The notes under the pieces: model-generated
The model's input: the letters and a program-made list of their open reading frames with translations, nothing else
The model's database searches: none
Told to the model about the DNA's origin: nothing
Assembly (NCBI GenBank): GCA_010015805.1
Contig: ML978122.1
Span: forward strand, 964,453 to 1,028,452
Length of the DNA stretch: 64,000 nt
Direction: 5' to 3'
Origin: Rhizodiscina lignyota
Taxonomy: Eukaryota; Ascomycota; Dothideomycetes; Aulographales; Rhizodiscinaceae
Shown: positions 31,523-40,420 of the stretch, in pieces
Position numbering within the stretch: position 1 is the stretch's first letter
How the letters are laid out: each line of letters opens with the position of its first letter
Position numbers and translations under genes: made by a program

Positions 31523-32334
31523 TCAATCCAACGCTGGCGCCAATGCAACGACGCTGAAGTTGATCGTCTCGTTCGCTGCACTCGTCGCCTTCTCCAGGAA
31601 TGGCCGAATGCCCAGCTGCAGCGCCTTCTCACTCAGAGCGTCGTCCGCCTCTCCAAGAACACCTCGATCGATCGGACCATCCACACCACCTTCCAGCTCC
31701 CACAGATGGCCATCGTCGCCCCTCACAAACGCTATGAAGTGATTGTAGTTCTCCTCCGAAGGGAGAGGCGCAACCGAGTCACCCATTTGCGCGGCAGTAG
31801 AGTGAGCCGCCTCCAACTCGGCCGAGTTGTACAGCAGGCTCGCGCGGTCTTTCGGCTTCAGCGGCACTGCGGCTTTGAGCAGCTTGTCGAGGTCTGAATC
31901 CGGGGTGATGAAGGCCTTCGCGCCGCCGTTGCTGACTGCGTGGAGGGCGCCGATGGTGCCGCATGCGTGGCCGATGGTCTGGCGGAACCAGATGACGGGC
32001 TCAGAGGCGCCGCTGCCGTCGTAGATGGGCATGTCGACTGCGCTGTCGACTGCACGAGCCGCAGCGTACGCCTCGGCGGGGATTGTTGCGAGCACGGCGA
32101 AGCATGGGCGCGGAATGAAGGCGAGCAAATCTTGATCATCGAGGCTCAGGATATCGTAGAATCCAAGAGTCGGTGCTACTCCGAGTTTGTGCAGGAGTGC
32201 TGTGAATACTTCTGGGTTGTTTTCTGGCAAGGCTTTAGGACTTTCTGCTGTTCAGTGCAGAAAGGGTGCTTACCCAGCGGCACAAAAGTCTTTCTGTCAC
32301 CTTCGACGTCTTCTGTCTCTTCCCATTTTGCCAT
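31523..32334 (-). CDS. Ubiquitin C-terminal hydrolase (UCH, peptidase C12)
   Basis: Two exons: 32334..32274 and 32223..31523 (50-base intron); 253 residues. The joined start is MAKWEETEDVEGDRKTFVPL then ENNPEVFTALLHKLG, matching UCH-L3/YUH1-type enzymes, which cleave small adducts from the ubiquitin C-terminus and process ubiquitin or Rub1 precursors. The oxyanion Gln (WFRQTIGHACG, Q102), nucleophile C108 and general base H182 (NYNHFIAFV) are all present. The third catalytic position, usually Asp in an ELDG motif, is Glu here (GHLWELEGG, E198). A DGPIDRG motif follows as usual. Length is typical of short UCH proteins with no C-terminal extension, so it is more like YUH1 than the proteasome-bound UCH37. 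Confidence 0.93.
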
Positions 32335-33024
32335 GATGAACGAAGAATACTGGGAGAAAGTTCTGAGTGATTATAAAATGAATTCAGAGGAGACAGTGTT
32401 TGCGCCCGTTGTGCGAAGAGAGACGGAGATGCGAGTGACGGAGGGGAAAACGCAGAGAACAGCTTGAGGCTCACGCAGAGGATTGTTAAATAGGTTTGAG
32501 ACAGATTTCACAGCAACAGAAGGCTCTGCCGCGTCGTGTTGGTAGCCTTGACAGTGCGTGATTCACCGCAAGCCAAATGGAGATGTTGCCAGTCCGACGG
32601 CGAACTCCATGCTCAGGCAATACATAAGTACAGTATCGAAACTATTCAAGTGCCGCAGGCAATCAGCGCGCAAGATATCCGCTAGTGCTAGCCTTTCAAT
32701 TAAGGAGTCTCCTGCATTGAGCTTAATGATACCTACGGAATAGTTCAAAGAGACACAGACCCCGGCCGACCTCTGCGCGGTTGAAGATCAAAATCGACTG
32801 AGGGGCAATTAGGCCAGTCAGCTACACCAGCTCGACATTGAAACCGTTCTCCGATCTCAGAATGATTCATCTCAGCCTCACGGTGTAGATTTGATCAGAA
32901 GAGAAGCATGGCGCTGCACATAGATTTTCGCAAGTTGCAAGCGGTATTTCTTAACGCGAGTGTGTATACTCTATTCTAATGCTAGATGCCTAACGATCCT
33001 CTACAGATGAGCGCACTGGATGCA
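32335..33024. promoter_or_regulatory. Intergenic, UCH promoter and SurE 3' flank
   Basis: 690 bases between two minus-strand genes; it should contain the UCH promoter. Short frames only; nothing recognisable. Confidence 0.4.
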
Positions 33025-34130
33025 TTATAGCTTCACCTCGCCCTCAAATCCCGCAACATGCATGAAGTTCGCTTTCAAAGGCGTGACACTGCACGAATCT
33101 GTCAGTAAAGTCCCATGGAATCTCGGAAGCGTTCACTCATACCTGACGTGGCCTTCTTTGACGGCCCAACCATCGTTCCCAGGAGGAGCTTGCTCCACGC
33201 TGTCATAGACATCCTTGAACTTTGGCGCCCATTTGAAATGCCGATGCTTGTAGCGCAGATGCTCTCCACTGCCATCGGCCTCTGCTGCTTGCTCTTCCGC
33301 TCCATCTCTCGACTCCGCCCTTCGAAGTTCCTCTTCTGCTTCATCTGCATCACGATCCTCGCTCTCTGGCACTTCGATTGCCTGGAAGCAGCTCCCGCTC
33401 TTCCACGTGTTCTGCAGCATGCTTGTCCACAACACCTTTGCTCCCTCCACCTGTCGGACCAATGGCACGTTGATGGTGTACAGATGTACATCCTTGTCCC
33501 AGTTGTTGGCCAAATATTCAATGACGCTGACGCTTTTCCTCGATGCGGCCGCAATCACTTCAGGGTCGTTTGTACGGTCGAAGAAGGCGTACGAGAGCGC
33601 TATCGCGCGTTTGTCGCATGCTGCTGCCTCCATTGCGCCGCCAATTGTGCCAGAAGACAGGGCGAAGAGGGCGGTCGTGTTGCGGCCATAATTGGGCCCG
33701 GAGACTACGAGGTCGATGGGCCCTCGCTCACTGAAATAGTGGAAGAGGCCAATCTGCACACAGGACGCCGGTGTGCTATCGACGAGTATCCATTCTTCCT
33801 CTTTCGAGCTATCAGGCAGCGGGTGAGTCGATGTTGTGCCCGAGTCTGCAGCTGCGGCGTTCGGCTCTGTCGAAGGATGTGGTCGGTAGTAAGTTGGGCG
33901 AATTGCTTGGCCGACAATGTGAGCCTTGCCTATCCAAGAGCGCTGGACATTTGGGAGGACGACAGAAACGGTGTGGTTGTTTTTCTGCAGTGTTCGGACG
34001 AGCGAGTGAACGTATGGGCTGGAGTGTGAGCTCGGCGGCCCATCGTCGTTCACGATCTGGAAAAAGCATTGTGAGAAATGACCGGATCTTCAAATAGGAA
34101 ATTGAAAGGATATCTCACCAGGATATGCAT
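33025..34130 (-). CDS. SurE-type 5'/3'-nucleotidase (acid phosphatase family)
   Basis: Three exons: 34130..34119, 34056..33143 and 33088..33025 (introns 62 and 54 bases); 329 residues. The first exon is only 12 bases; joined, it reads MHILIVNDDGPPSSHSSPYV, the SurE metal-binding DD motif. Further SurE signatures are SGPNYGRNTTALFALSSGTIG and AIALSYAF, and the C-terminus reads VSVTPLKANFMHVAGFEG, a usual SurE ending. SurE enzymes are metal-dependent phosphatases acting on nucleoside monophosphates; fungal relatives form the phosphatase part of Pby1. Here the protein stands alone without a tubulin-tyrosine-ligase domain. An acidic, disordered insertion (ESEDRDADEAEEELRRAE) separates two parts of the fold. 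Two acceptors 10 bases apart precede the last exon; only the second gives the family C-terminus. Confidence 0.92.
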
Positions 34131-34969
34131 GTCTGCCTTGAAAGAACTCGAATGCGCCCGGCACAGTCGCTTGGCAGGTCCCAAATAATTTTTGAGAGTC
34201 CGGAGCATGGAGTTCGGTCACGTCACCGAGCCGAAGTCGACCTGGGAGTCGGATAGATGGTGCGCCAGATAAGATAAGCCGATCTAAAGTCCCCACCGCG
34301 CCCAGTCCACTGTCCGCGGCATCTGAGGTGGGGAATTTTCCATCGCCCATCCAACCGACGCAGGGGCTCCCGCCGTCCACCAAGGATCATCAGGCACGGG
34401 CTCGAGCTGGAATTCCACACGAAAGCCTTTATGCCTGGCCATTCCACATGCAATTACGTTCATATCCACTGTCCAAAGAAAAGCAGCCATTCGCGAAACA
34501 TAATAGTCCATGTGTACTAATATTTTCTCCAAATGTCGCAGACCCAACCACTGACCGTTAAAATTGATGCCCCTCGATTATTTTTCAGACGACCGCACTT
34601 ATGAATCCCGTACAACCTCCATATTTCCGGACCGGCGAAAGCGCGATGCGCGGGAGTCCCTTTTCATAGTCAATAATCTTAAAATGGCCACAGGCCGATT
34701 CGACCTCTTGAGGCTGAGGCCAGGAGCGCGCGAAACTCTTTACGGAGGGCGCGGGGACCCGAGCGAGCAAGAGCTCAACTGGCGGTGTCTATATAGACCG
34801 CCTCTGCGTGCGCGGCCTAGATTTTTCTGACCATTCTACCTTCTGCTGATTTTTGTGATACCCGTCCTCAAGACACGCCCTCAAATATGTGAGCTGCGCT
34901 GCTCAATGCTGCGTGGAAGTTCGTTACGCTGACCGCCTCTCATAGAACCCCTCCACCCCACATTTCAAA
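34131..34969. promoter_or_regulatory. Divergent promoter, SurE gene and SDR gene
   Basis: 839 bases between head-to-head genes. A palindromic TCTATATAGA TATA-type element lies at 34788-34797, about 175 bases upstream of the reductase ATG, so it probably serves that gene. A GC-rich segment precedes it. No other element identified. Confidence 0.45.
34788..34797 (+). promoter_or_regulatory. TATA-like element of the SDR gene
   Basis: TCTATATAGA is a perfect 10-base palindrome with a TATATA core about 175 bases before the start codon. The position allows a leader of roughly 100-150 bases. Assignment is by position only. Confidence 0.4.
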
Positions 34970-35904
34970 ATGACCATCGCTATCCCAACCGCCAGCCTTG
35001 AGGGCAAGGTTGCTCTCATCACCGGTGCCGGCCGTGGTATCGGCCGTGGCTGCGCTATCGAGCTCGGCAAGCGTGGTGCCTCCGTTGTCGTCAACTACGC
35101 TTCCTCCAAGTCCTCCGCCGATGAGGTTTGCAAGATCATTGAGGGCTTCAACAACGGCGCCAAGGCCGTTAGCATCCAGGCCGATGTCAGCAAGATCCCG
35201 GAGATTGAAAGACTGTTCGCCGAGACGAAGAAGGCGTTCGGCAAGATCGACATTGTCATGAGCAACTCTGGTGCCGAGAGCTGGGATAAGACAGAGGGTA
35301 AGAAGATCCCAATGCATGCGCGGCATAGCTCAGCAATTGGGACAGCGGAGAGCTGACGTTTCAATGCCAGAAATCACCGAGGAGAAGTACGACCACATCT
35401 TCAACCTTAACGCACGTGCCCAGTTCTTCGTCGGCCAGACGGCATACAAGAACATCGAGAACAACGGCCGTGTCATCCTCATGACCTCCATTGCTGCTGG
35501 TCTCCTTGGTGTCAAGGACCACGTTCTGTACAACGCGTCGAAGATGGCTGTCATCGGTATGGTCAAGAGCTTCGCCACGGACTTTGGAAAGCGGGGTATC
35601 ACCGTCAACGGTGTTGCTCCAGGTGGCATCAAGAGCGACATGTTCACGCAGAACGCCTGGCACTACATCCCCGGCGGCACCCCAGACTGGCCGGCCGAAA
35701 AGATCGAGCAGCTCATGGCGGACCACTGCCCACTCGGCAGGTGTGCGACGCCAGAGGATGTCGCACGCGTTGTGGCATTCCTGTCATCTGAAGATGGTGG
35801 CTGGGTGTAAGAAATCCTGCTCATGGATGATTTGGTAACATTACTGACAAACTTCCTTTAGGAACGGCCAAATCATCACCATCTCCGGCGGTTCGTCCCA
35901 GTAA
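34970..35904 (+). CDS. Short-chain reductase, THN/versicolorin reductase-like
   Basis: Three exons: 34970..35297, 35371..35806 and 35862..35904 (introns 73 and 55 bases); 268 residues. A classical NADP(H)-dependent SDR: cofactor loop ITGAGRGIGRG, VVVNYASSKSSADEV, the MSNSGAE segment, catalytic Ser in LMTSIAAG, YNASK (Tyr-x3-Lys), GITVNGVAPGGIKSDMF and the end NGQIITISGG. The run MFTQNAWHYIPGGTPDW is shared with fungal trihydroxynaphthalene and versicolorin reductases, which reduce aromatic polyketide intermediates (DHN-melanin or aflatoxin-type pathways). No polyketide synthase is nearby, so substrate is undecided; a general polyol or sugar reductase remains possible. Codon use is strongly C-ending in the gene start, suggesting high expression. 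Confidence 0.9.
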
Positions 35905-37065
35905 GCGATACGAATACCATGTTTTGTTGTGCTATGAAAAATATTATGTATGCATTTATGGTAGAGGATAATGGCATGGAGCTAGGTGGTCCATTGTGAT
36001 GCGTGTACCGCTGTGTCAAGGCCCAAAAGCATGGCGACCGGGAGCTGTTTATAAAGCGACAAATAGCAAAACGATCTGTTCAAGGAATCTTCACATGTGC
36101 TACTCTCCATCTCCCTAACGTGCAAGTGAGGCGGCGGGCTTCGTTCATCCGCATTGAGTCACGGCGTAACTTCATGACTAATGTCCGGGGCGACTTTTCT
36201 CCACGACCTCCGGGTTCCACTTATCGCGCCAGAGCTTAACGACATGCGGTGCGAGAGGAGTCTCAACTTGAGATTAGCAAGCAACGGCCGTAATGTAGAG
36301 CGGGACTGGTAGACGCATTTACTCTTTCTAAGGTCGTATTCAAGTTTTGGCCTCTCTAGTCTCCATATGTATGAGGTTCAACGCTCAATTTCGCCAAGTT
36401 CGCGGAAGCTCTTCTTTCAATCGATCCGCTCTCCGCTCAATCGTTCGGACATGGCGGGACTCACCTTACTTTCATCTCCACTGCTGTACAACCTCTGATA
36501 CACCGACTCCACTGCATCTACTACGCGCGCCGCTAAGACATTCATCCAGAATATCGCCGAGTTGAGCATGCTGTTACTGGGCCGCGGATTGTTCCACAGC
36601 CTCATCTCCTTTCTTACCATGGGAAAGGTAACCCCATCACCATCTCCACAATTGCATTAAATCGGCTTGGGCAACTAAACATATGTCCGCCTCGACATTA
36701 TAAATGCAAGTCGTTATTTTTCGTCCAGTATTCGTCCCTTGTTTCCAGCCATTCACGAACAGCGGCGAAAGCCGGTTTTGTTCTAACGCCGATCGAATCT
36801 AACTGGCACGGTCGACATGTCGCTTAATAATTACGAGCAGTAGGCAGTATCATTTCCTCGGAGCTGGTTCAAAGTCGCGCAATCTGTTCTGGACTAAGAG
36901 CTTGTGCAGTTGCTCCGTAAAGTGGATGAAGAGGAGACGCAGCCATCGTTGTAGGTATATAGTTCTTCTATCCCGCCAATTGCTATTGGTATCGATTGGT
37001 TCTCTCTTATCTTCAACTTTTAAATTATCGAAAATCTCCGTGAAACGCTCTGCTTCTGTACCATC
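35905..37065. other. Intergenic between two reductase genes
   Basis: About 1.2 kb between two plus-strand genes. It should hold the SDR 3' UTR and the promoter of the next reductase. The last 150 bases include CTCTCTTATCTTCAACTTTT, a pyrimidine-rich leader. No coding or repeat signal found. Confidence 0.4.
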
Positions 37066-38184
37066 ATGGCAGCAAAGAATGACCCTCCTGTTATTCAAGA
37101 CCCAGCCATTCCTCAAGGCTCATGGGTCCTTGTCACTGGTGTGAATGGCTACATCGGAAGCCATGTGGCAGACCAAGTCCTTGCGGCGGGATATAAGGTT
37201 CGAGGCAGTGTCCGCAATGCGGAGAAGGCAAAGTGGCTGCTCGATCTATTTGCCCCGTATGGGAGAGACAACTTCGATCTCGTCCAGATTTCGGACTTGA
37301 CTGCTGAGGGAGCCTTTGATGAAGCCACGAAAGGTATGCATTCGAGACCGCCCAAGATTTGACATCAGCAGCTCATGGTTTTCCCGGCAGACGTAGCAGG
37401 AGTCATTCATGTGGCCAGCATCACGAACATGAATCCGGATCCAAACGAAGTGGTGGCCCCAACCGTCGCAGCCTCCGTCAACGCGCTCAAGGCGGCGATG
37501 AAGGAGCCTTCTGTGAAGAGATTCGTCTACTGTTCTTCCTCTATGGCAGCGTACACGCCCAAGAACAACGTGCCCATGACCATCACGGAGGAGACTTGGA
37601 ACATCGAAACTGTCCAAGCTGCATGGGCCCCTCCGCCGTACGATAGCTCGCGGTCGTTTGTAGTGTATGGCGCAAGCAAGACGCAAGCCGAACAGGAGAT
37701 CTGGCGGTGGTACCGCGGTCATCGCGCTGAGAGACCCGACTTTGTCGTCAACGCAATACTTCCAAACATGAACATGGGCCAGGTTCTCGACGTCAAATCC
37801 CAGGGAATTCCGAGCACCGCTGGTTTCATCAAGCTAATATGGGACGGCCAGTTGGACCTTCTTCGTAGTATGCTCCCTCCGCAGTACTATATCGAGGTCC
37901 AAGACGACGCTCGAATTCATGTTGCGGCATTGCTGCTACCTGACGTGAAGGATGAAAGGATCTTTGCGTTTGCGGATACGTTCGACTATGACCAGCTGCT
38001 GGCGGCATTTAGGAAGGTGGCACCTAACCACTCGTTCCCTGCAGATGTGAAGGACGGATCGGCCGACTTGGCGAAGGTCCCGAATGGAAGAGCGTTGGAG
38101 CTGCTGAAGCGAGTAGGTCGCAAGGAATGGGTGACTCTGGACCAGGCCATGGCGTCGATGGTGCAATCTTATGAAGAACTGTAA
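37066..38184 (+). CDS. Extended SDR aldehyde/ketone reductase (Gre2 / ARII type)
   Basis: Two exons: 37066..37333 and 37391..38184 (57-base intron, GTATGC to CGGCAG); 353 residues. NAD(P)-dependent epimerase/dehydratase fold: glycine-rich VLVTGVNGYIGSHVADQ, GVIHVASITNMNPDPNEV, catalytic YCSSSMAAY and VVYGASKTQAE (Tyr-x3-Lys). The DDARIHVAALLLPDVKDERI segment is typical of fungal aldehyde reductase II and Gre2-like methylglyoxal or carbonyl reductases, which use NADPH to reduce aldehydes and ketoesters and are related to dihydroflavonol reductases. The physiological substrate cannot be read from sequence. It follows another reductase on the same strand 1.2 kb upstream, which may be chance. Confidence 0.9.
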
Positions 38185-38977
38185 AAAAGGTCAGCAATGT
38201 CGGCATAGACGCGTAAATTGTTACTTCAGTGAAGGTGTTGAATGCAGAGGGAGATGGCAGGCGCTTTCGGTAGTATCTCTTGCTCGGCGCGCCGCCGCTA
38301 GCCGCTGGTGTTAGCGCGCACGTTGTTTATTCTTAAGTATATATACAATTTCGAATTAGCAATTGCCGGACGAATAGGTAGTATGGCTCAGCGGTTAGCC
38401 GCACCCTGACTTGAGCTAAGCTACCTCCTTGCACACCTCCAGCCAACCGGCTGGGGCTGTGGGGTTTATGGGAACTAGGCCTAACTTCGATTCGACCCCC
38501 GTTCGAATCTCGGTTGGGCCTATTCTTTTTGACTTTTTGTTTTACTTTTTCTCCTTTTTTTTTCTTTCCTATCTATACTAAAATATAATTTGCAGCAAAC
38601 AAGGGAGGATGGGTGAGTGGCTTTGGGCCCGACTCATTCTTACATTCAACTCCCTAACTGACCTCGTGCCAATGAGATTTTCATTCTTTTCCCTCCCTCA
38701 GTTATCCCTCTATTTGCTGAACACATCATAAGCGCTATAAACTACCATGTTTGAACTTCTCGGTCAGCGCCACGACAGAGATCACACATATAGTCCGACC
38801 TTGCTCTAACTTTTCAACAGAACAGGTGCAAGATGTAGCTTGTGCTGGTTCTCTCATCCTTTGAATTGCTCGTCTTGAAGCCGAGTTCACTCCATATGTG
38901 AGGAAATCAACAGATTGCACGTTTGTGGATGTTCAGAACTCACTCAATTGAGTTAGCGATGATTTACTGGTATTCCT
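38185..38977. other. Convergent intergenic region with a Pol III-like element
   Basis: The stretch lies between the ends of the carbonyl reductase (+) and the SidJ-like esterase (-). It contains the tRNA-like element described separately and a T-rich stretch (38523-38568). The remainder has no recognised feature. Confidence 0.5.
38375..38530 (+). repeat. tRNA-like Pol III element, possible SINE or decayed tRNA
   Basis: TGGCTCAGCGG (38384-38394) is a perfect A-box (TRGCNNARYNGG), next to a GGCT/AGCC D-arm-like hairpin. GTTCGAATCT (38501-38510) is close to a B-box (GGTTCGANTCC). A run TTCTTTTT just downstream (38523-38530) would stop Pol III. The A-to-B spacing is about 107 bases, too long for an ordinary tRNA, and the 3' end does not pair with the 5' end to make an acceptor stem. 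The 3' part forms a hairpin between AGGCCTAAC and GTTGGGCCT. This fits a tRNA-derived SINE or tRNA remnant better than a working tRNA. Confidence 0.5.
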
Positions 38978-39934
38978 CTACAAATGCGCGCTCGACACAA
39001 ATGACGCCTGGTCGACCTTCTCCAGAAAAGCCTTCACGCGGCGCACCAGATCTTGCACGACATGTTCCGGGTCCCCAGAGAGATTATGCGTCGCGCCCTC
39101 AACGATACCACCATTCTCCTCGTCGACGACGCCGCCACCGCGCTTCACGACATCCGTCCATTTCGCAACCAGCCCGCGACGGTCGACATGCTGGGGCACA
39201 AATGGATCCGCGCCACCAAACAATATAAGCAACGGCGACTCCTTTGGCAGTCTCCCAAACGTCGCCTTCAGCTTCTCCGCATCCAGATCGCTGCTGAAAT
39301 AGTCGTCCGCGCCATTCTTGTCCGGGCTCGCGAGGCTCAGCCACCTGCTCGCGGTGCACGGCGTCACAAAGATGTCCGTGGTCACCGACAAGGGCAGGAA
39401 ATCACCGCCGCGTCCCTCGTCGACCCACTGCTGCGCTGTCTTGCAGCTCGCCTCGTACGTCCCGTCCGGCATGCCCGCGATCATGCCCTCCCGATCGCTG
39501 ATGCCGGCCTGCAGGATGACGCCGTCGATGCCCGGGCGCTCCGCGCTCTCGGCTCCCACGAGGTATTCCATGCAGTCCTGCGAGCCGGTGGAATGGCCCA
39601 TCAGCACGATCTTCGCGCCGGGTCTTCTGCTCTTGAAGTATTCCACGCATCGGCCGAGCTCCTTCGCGTCGCGTTTCAGCGAGCTGGCGCCCCAGCCGAT
39701 GTAGGACGAGTACAGGACGGGTTGGACGAGACACCAGTTTGGAGGCAGCGAGGCGGCTATCGCTTGGGGGTAGGGGACGGTGAGGAGGCCATCGCCGAGA
39801 CCGCCGATCCAGATTAGGACGTTGCGATCGGATGCAGAGGGCGAGGGACCGCCATGCTCGAATGCTACAAGCCGGGAGGTGAAGTGGTGGAGTGTTCCAG
39901 GGTGCGGAGATGGAGTGAACGGTGGTCGAGGCAT
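38978..39934 (-). CDS. SidJ-like (DUF1749) alpha/beta-hydrolase
   Basis: Single exon, 318 residues. The alpha/beta-hydrolase nucleophile elbow is GHSTGSQD (Ser115), preceded by IWIGGLGDGL, the DUF1749 oxyanion region, and LYSSYIGWGASSL. A late GGADPFVPQHV gives the acid residue and GATHNLSGDPEHVV the catalytic His. The family includes SidJ of Aspergillus, which hydrolyses the siderophore fusarinine C, and many uncharacterised fungal and plant relatives. There is no signal peptide, so it is cytosolic. No siderophore synthetase is in this window, so a siderophore role is only one possibility. The start at 39934 gives a normal family N-terminus (RPPFTPSPHPGTLHHFTSRL). Confidence 0.88.
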   Translation of the reverse strand: MPRPPFTPSPHPGTLHHFTSRLVAFEHGGPSPSASDRNVLIWIGGLGDGLLTVPYPQAIAASLPPNWCLVQPVLYSSYIGWGASSLKRDAKELGRCVEYFKSRRPGAKIVLMGHSTGSQDCMEYLVGAESAERPGIDGVILQAGISDREGMIAGMPDGTYEASCKTAQQWVDEGRGGDFLPLSVTTDIFVTPCTASRWLSLASPDKNGADDYFSSDLDAEKLKATFGRLPKESPLLILFGGADPFVPQHVDRRGLVAKWTDVVKRGGGVVDEENGGIVEGATHNLSGDPEHVVQDLVRRVKAFLEKVDQASFVSSAHL

Positions 39935-40420
39935 GGCTGATAGTACTCCTTGAAGAGTCGCCGTTGTGGGGAAATATGTTTACCCCGCGTCAAGATGTCA
40001 ATCTGGGCAACTCGAAGCGGGCCCGCGCGGCAATCTTGCAGATCTCTTGGCGCGGACCGGGTGTTCTTGCACAGTGCTATCATCACTGAAGCCAGGTCAA
40101 AAGCGACGGCACAGGCGCTGTAGGAGCTTAAAGATCTGAAGCAGGTATTCGACTTGAAATTTGCAATACGAGTTTTGTATAAGGGTATGCTGGTGCGAAT
40201 CCATCGTCTTTTATAACGATGGAAAGCGCAATTTGTGTAACTGGTGATGAGAGGAGCCACAAGAACAGACGCAACAAGAACTTCATGCGATAATTGATCA
40301 TGTAGGTCATTAGCCTTGAAGCTTAGAAGCTCCATTGTGTGCTTCCATCCATAGACGTGCAATGCTAGGGTATCCTAAATTCATACTTGCATCTCATCTC
40401 GTTTTTCATCAGTAGTTTTA
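39935..40420. other. Intergenic, promoter of the SidJ-like gene
   Basis: 486 bases between two minus-strand genes; it should contain the esterase promoter and Cyk3-like 3' UTR. Nothing recognisable. Confidence 0.4.

Noticed and set aside
33115-34029. 304-codon plus-strand frame opposite the SurE gene
   Set aside because: Shadow of the SurE coding strand; the SurE frame has the DD motif and correct splice joins.
38375-38530. A functional intron-containing tRNA
   Set aside because: No acceptor stem pairing, poor T-stem and no anticodon stem that could be completed; classed as tRNA-like element instead.
39053-39817. 254-codon plus-strand frame opposite the SidJ-like esterase
   Set aside because: Arg/Ala/His-rich composition typical of antisense to a C-ending codon gene.
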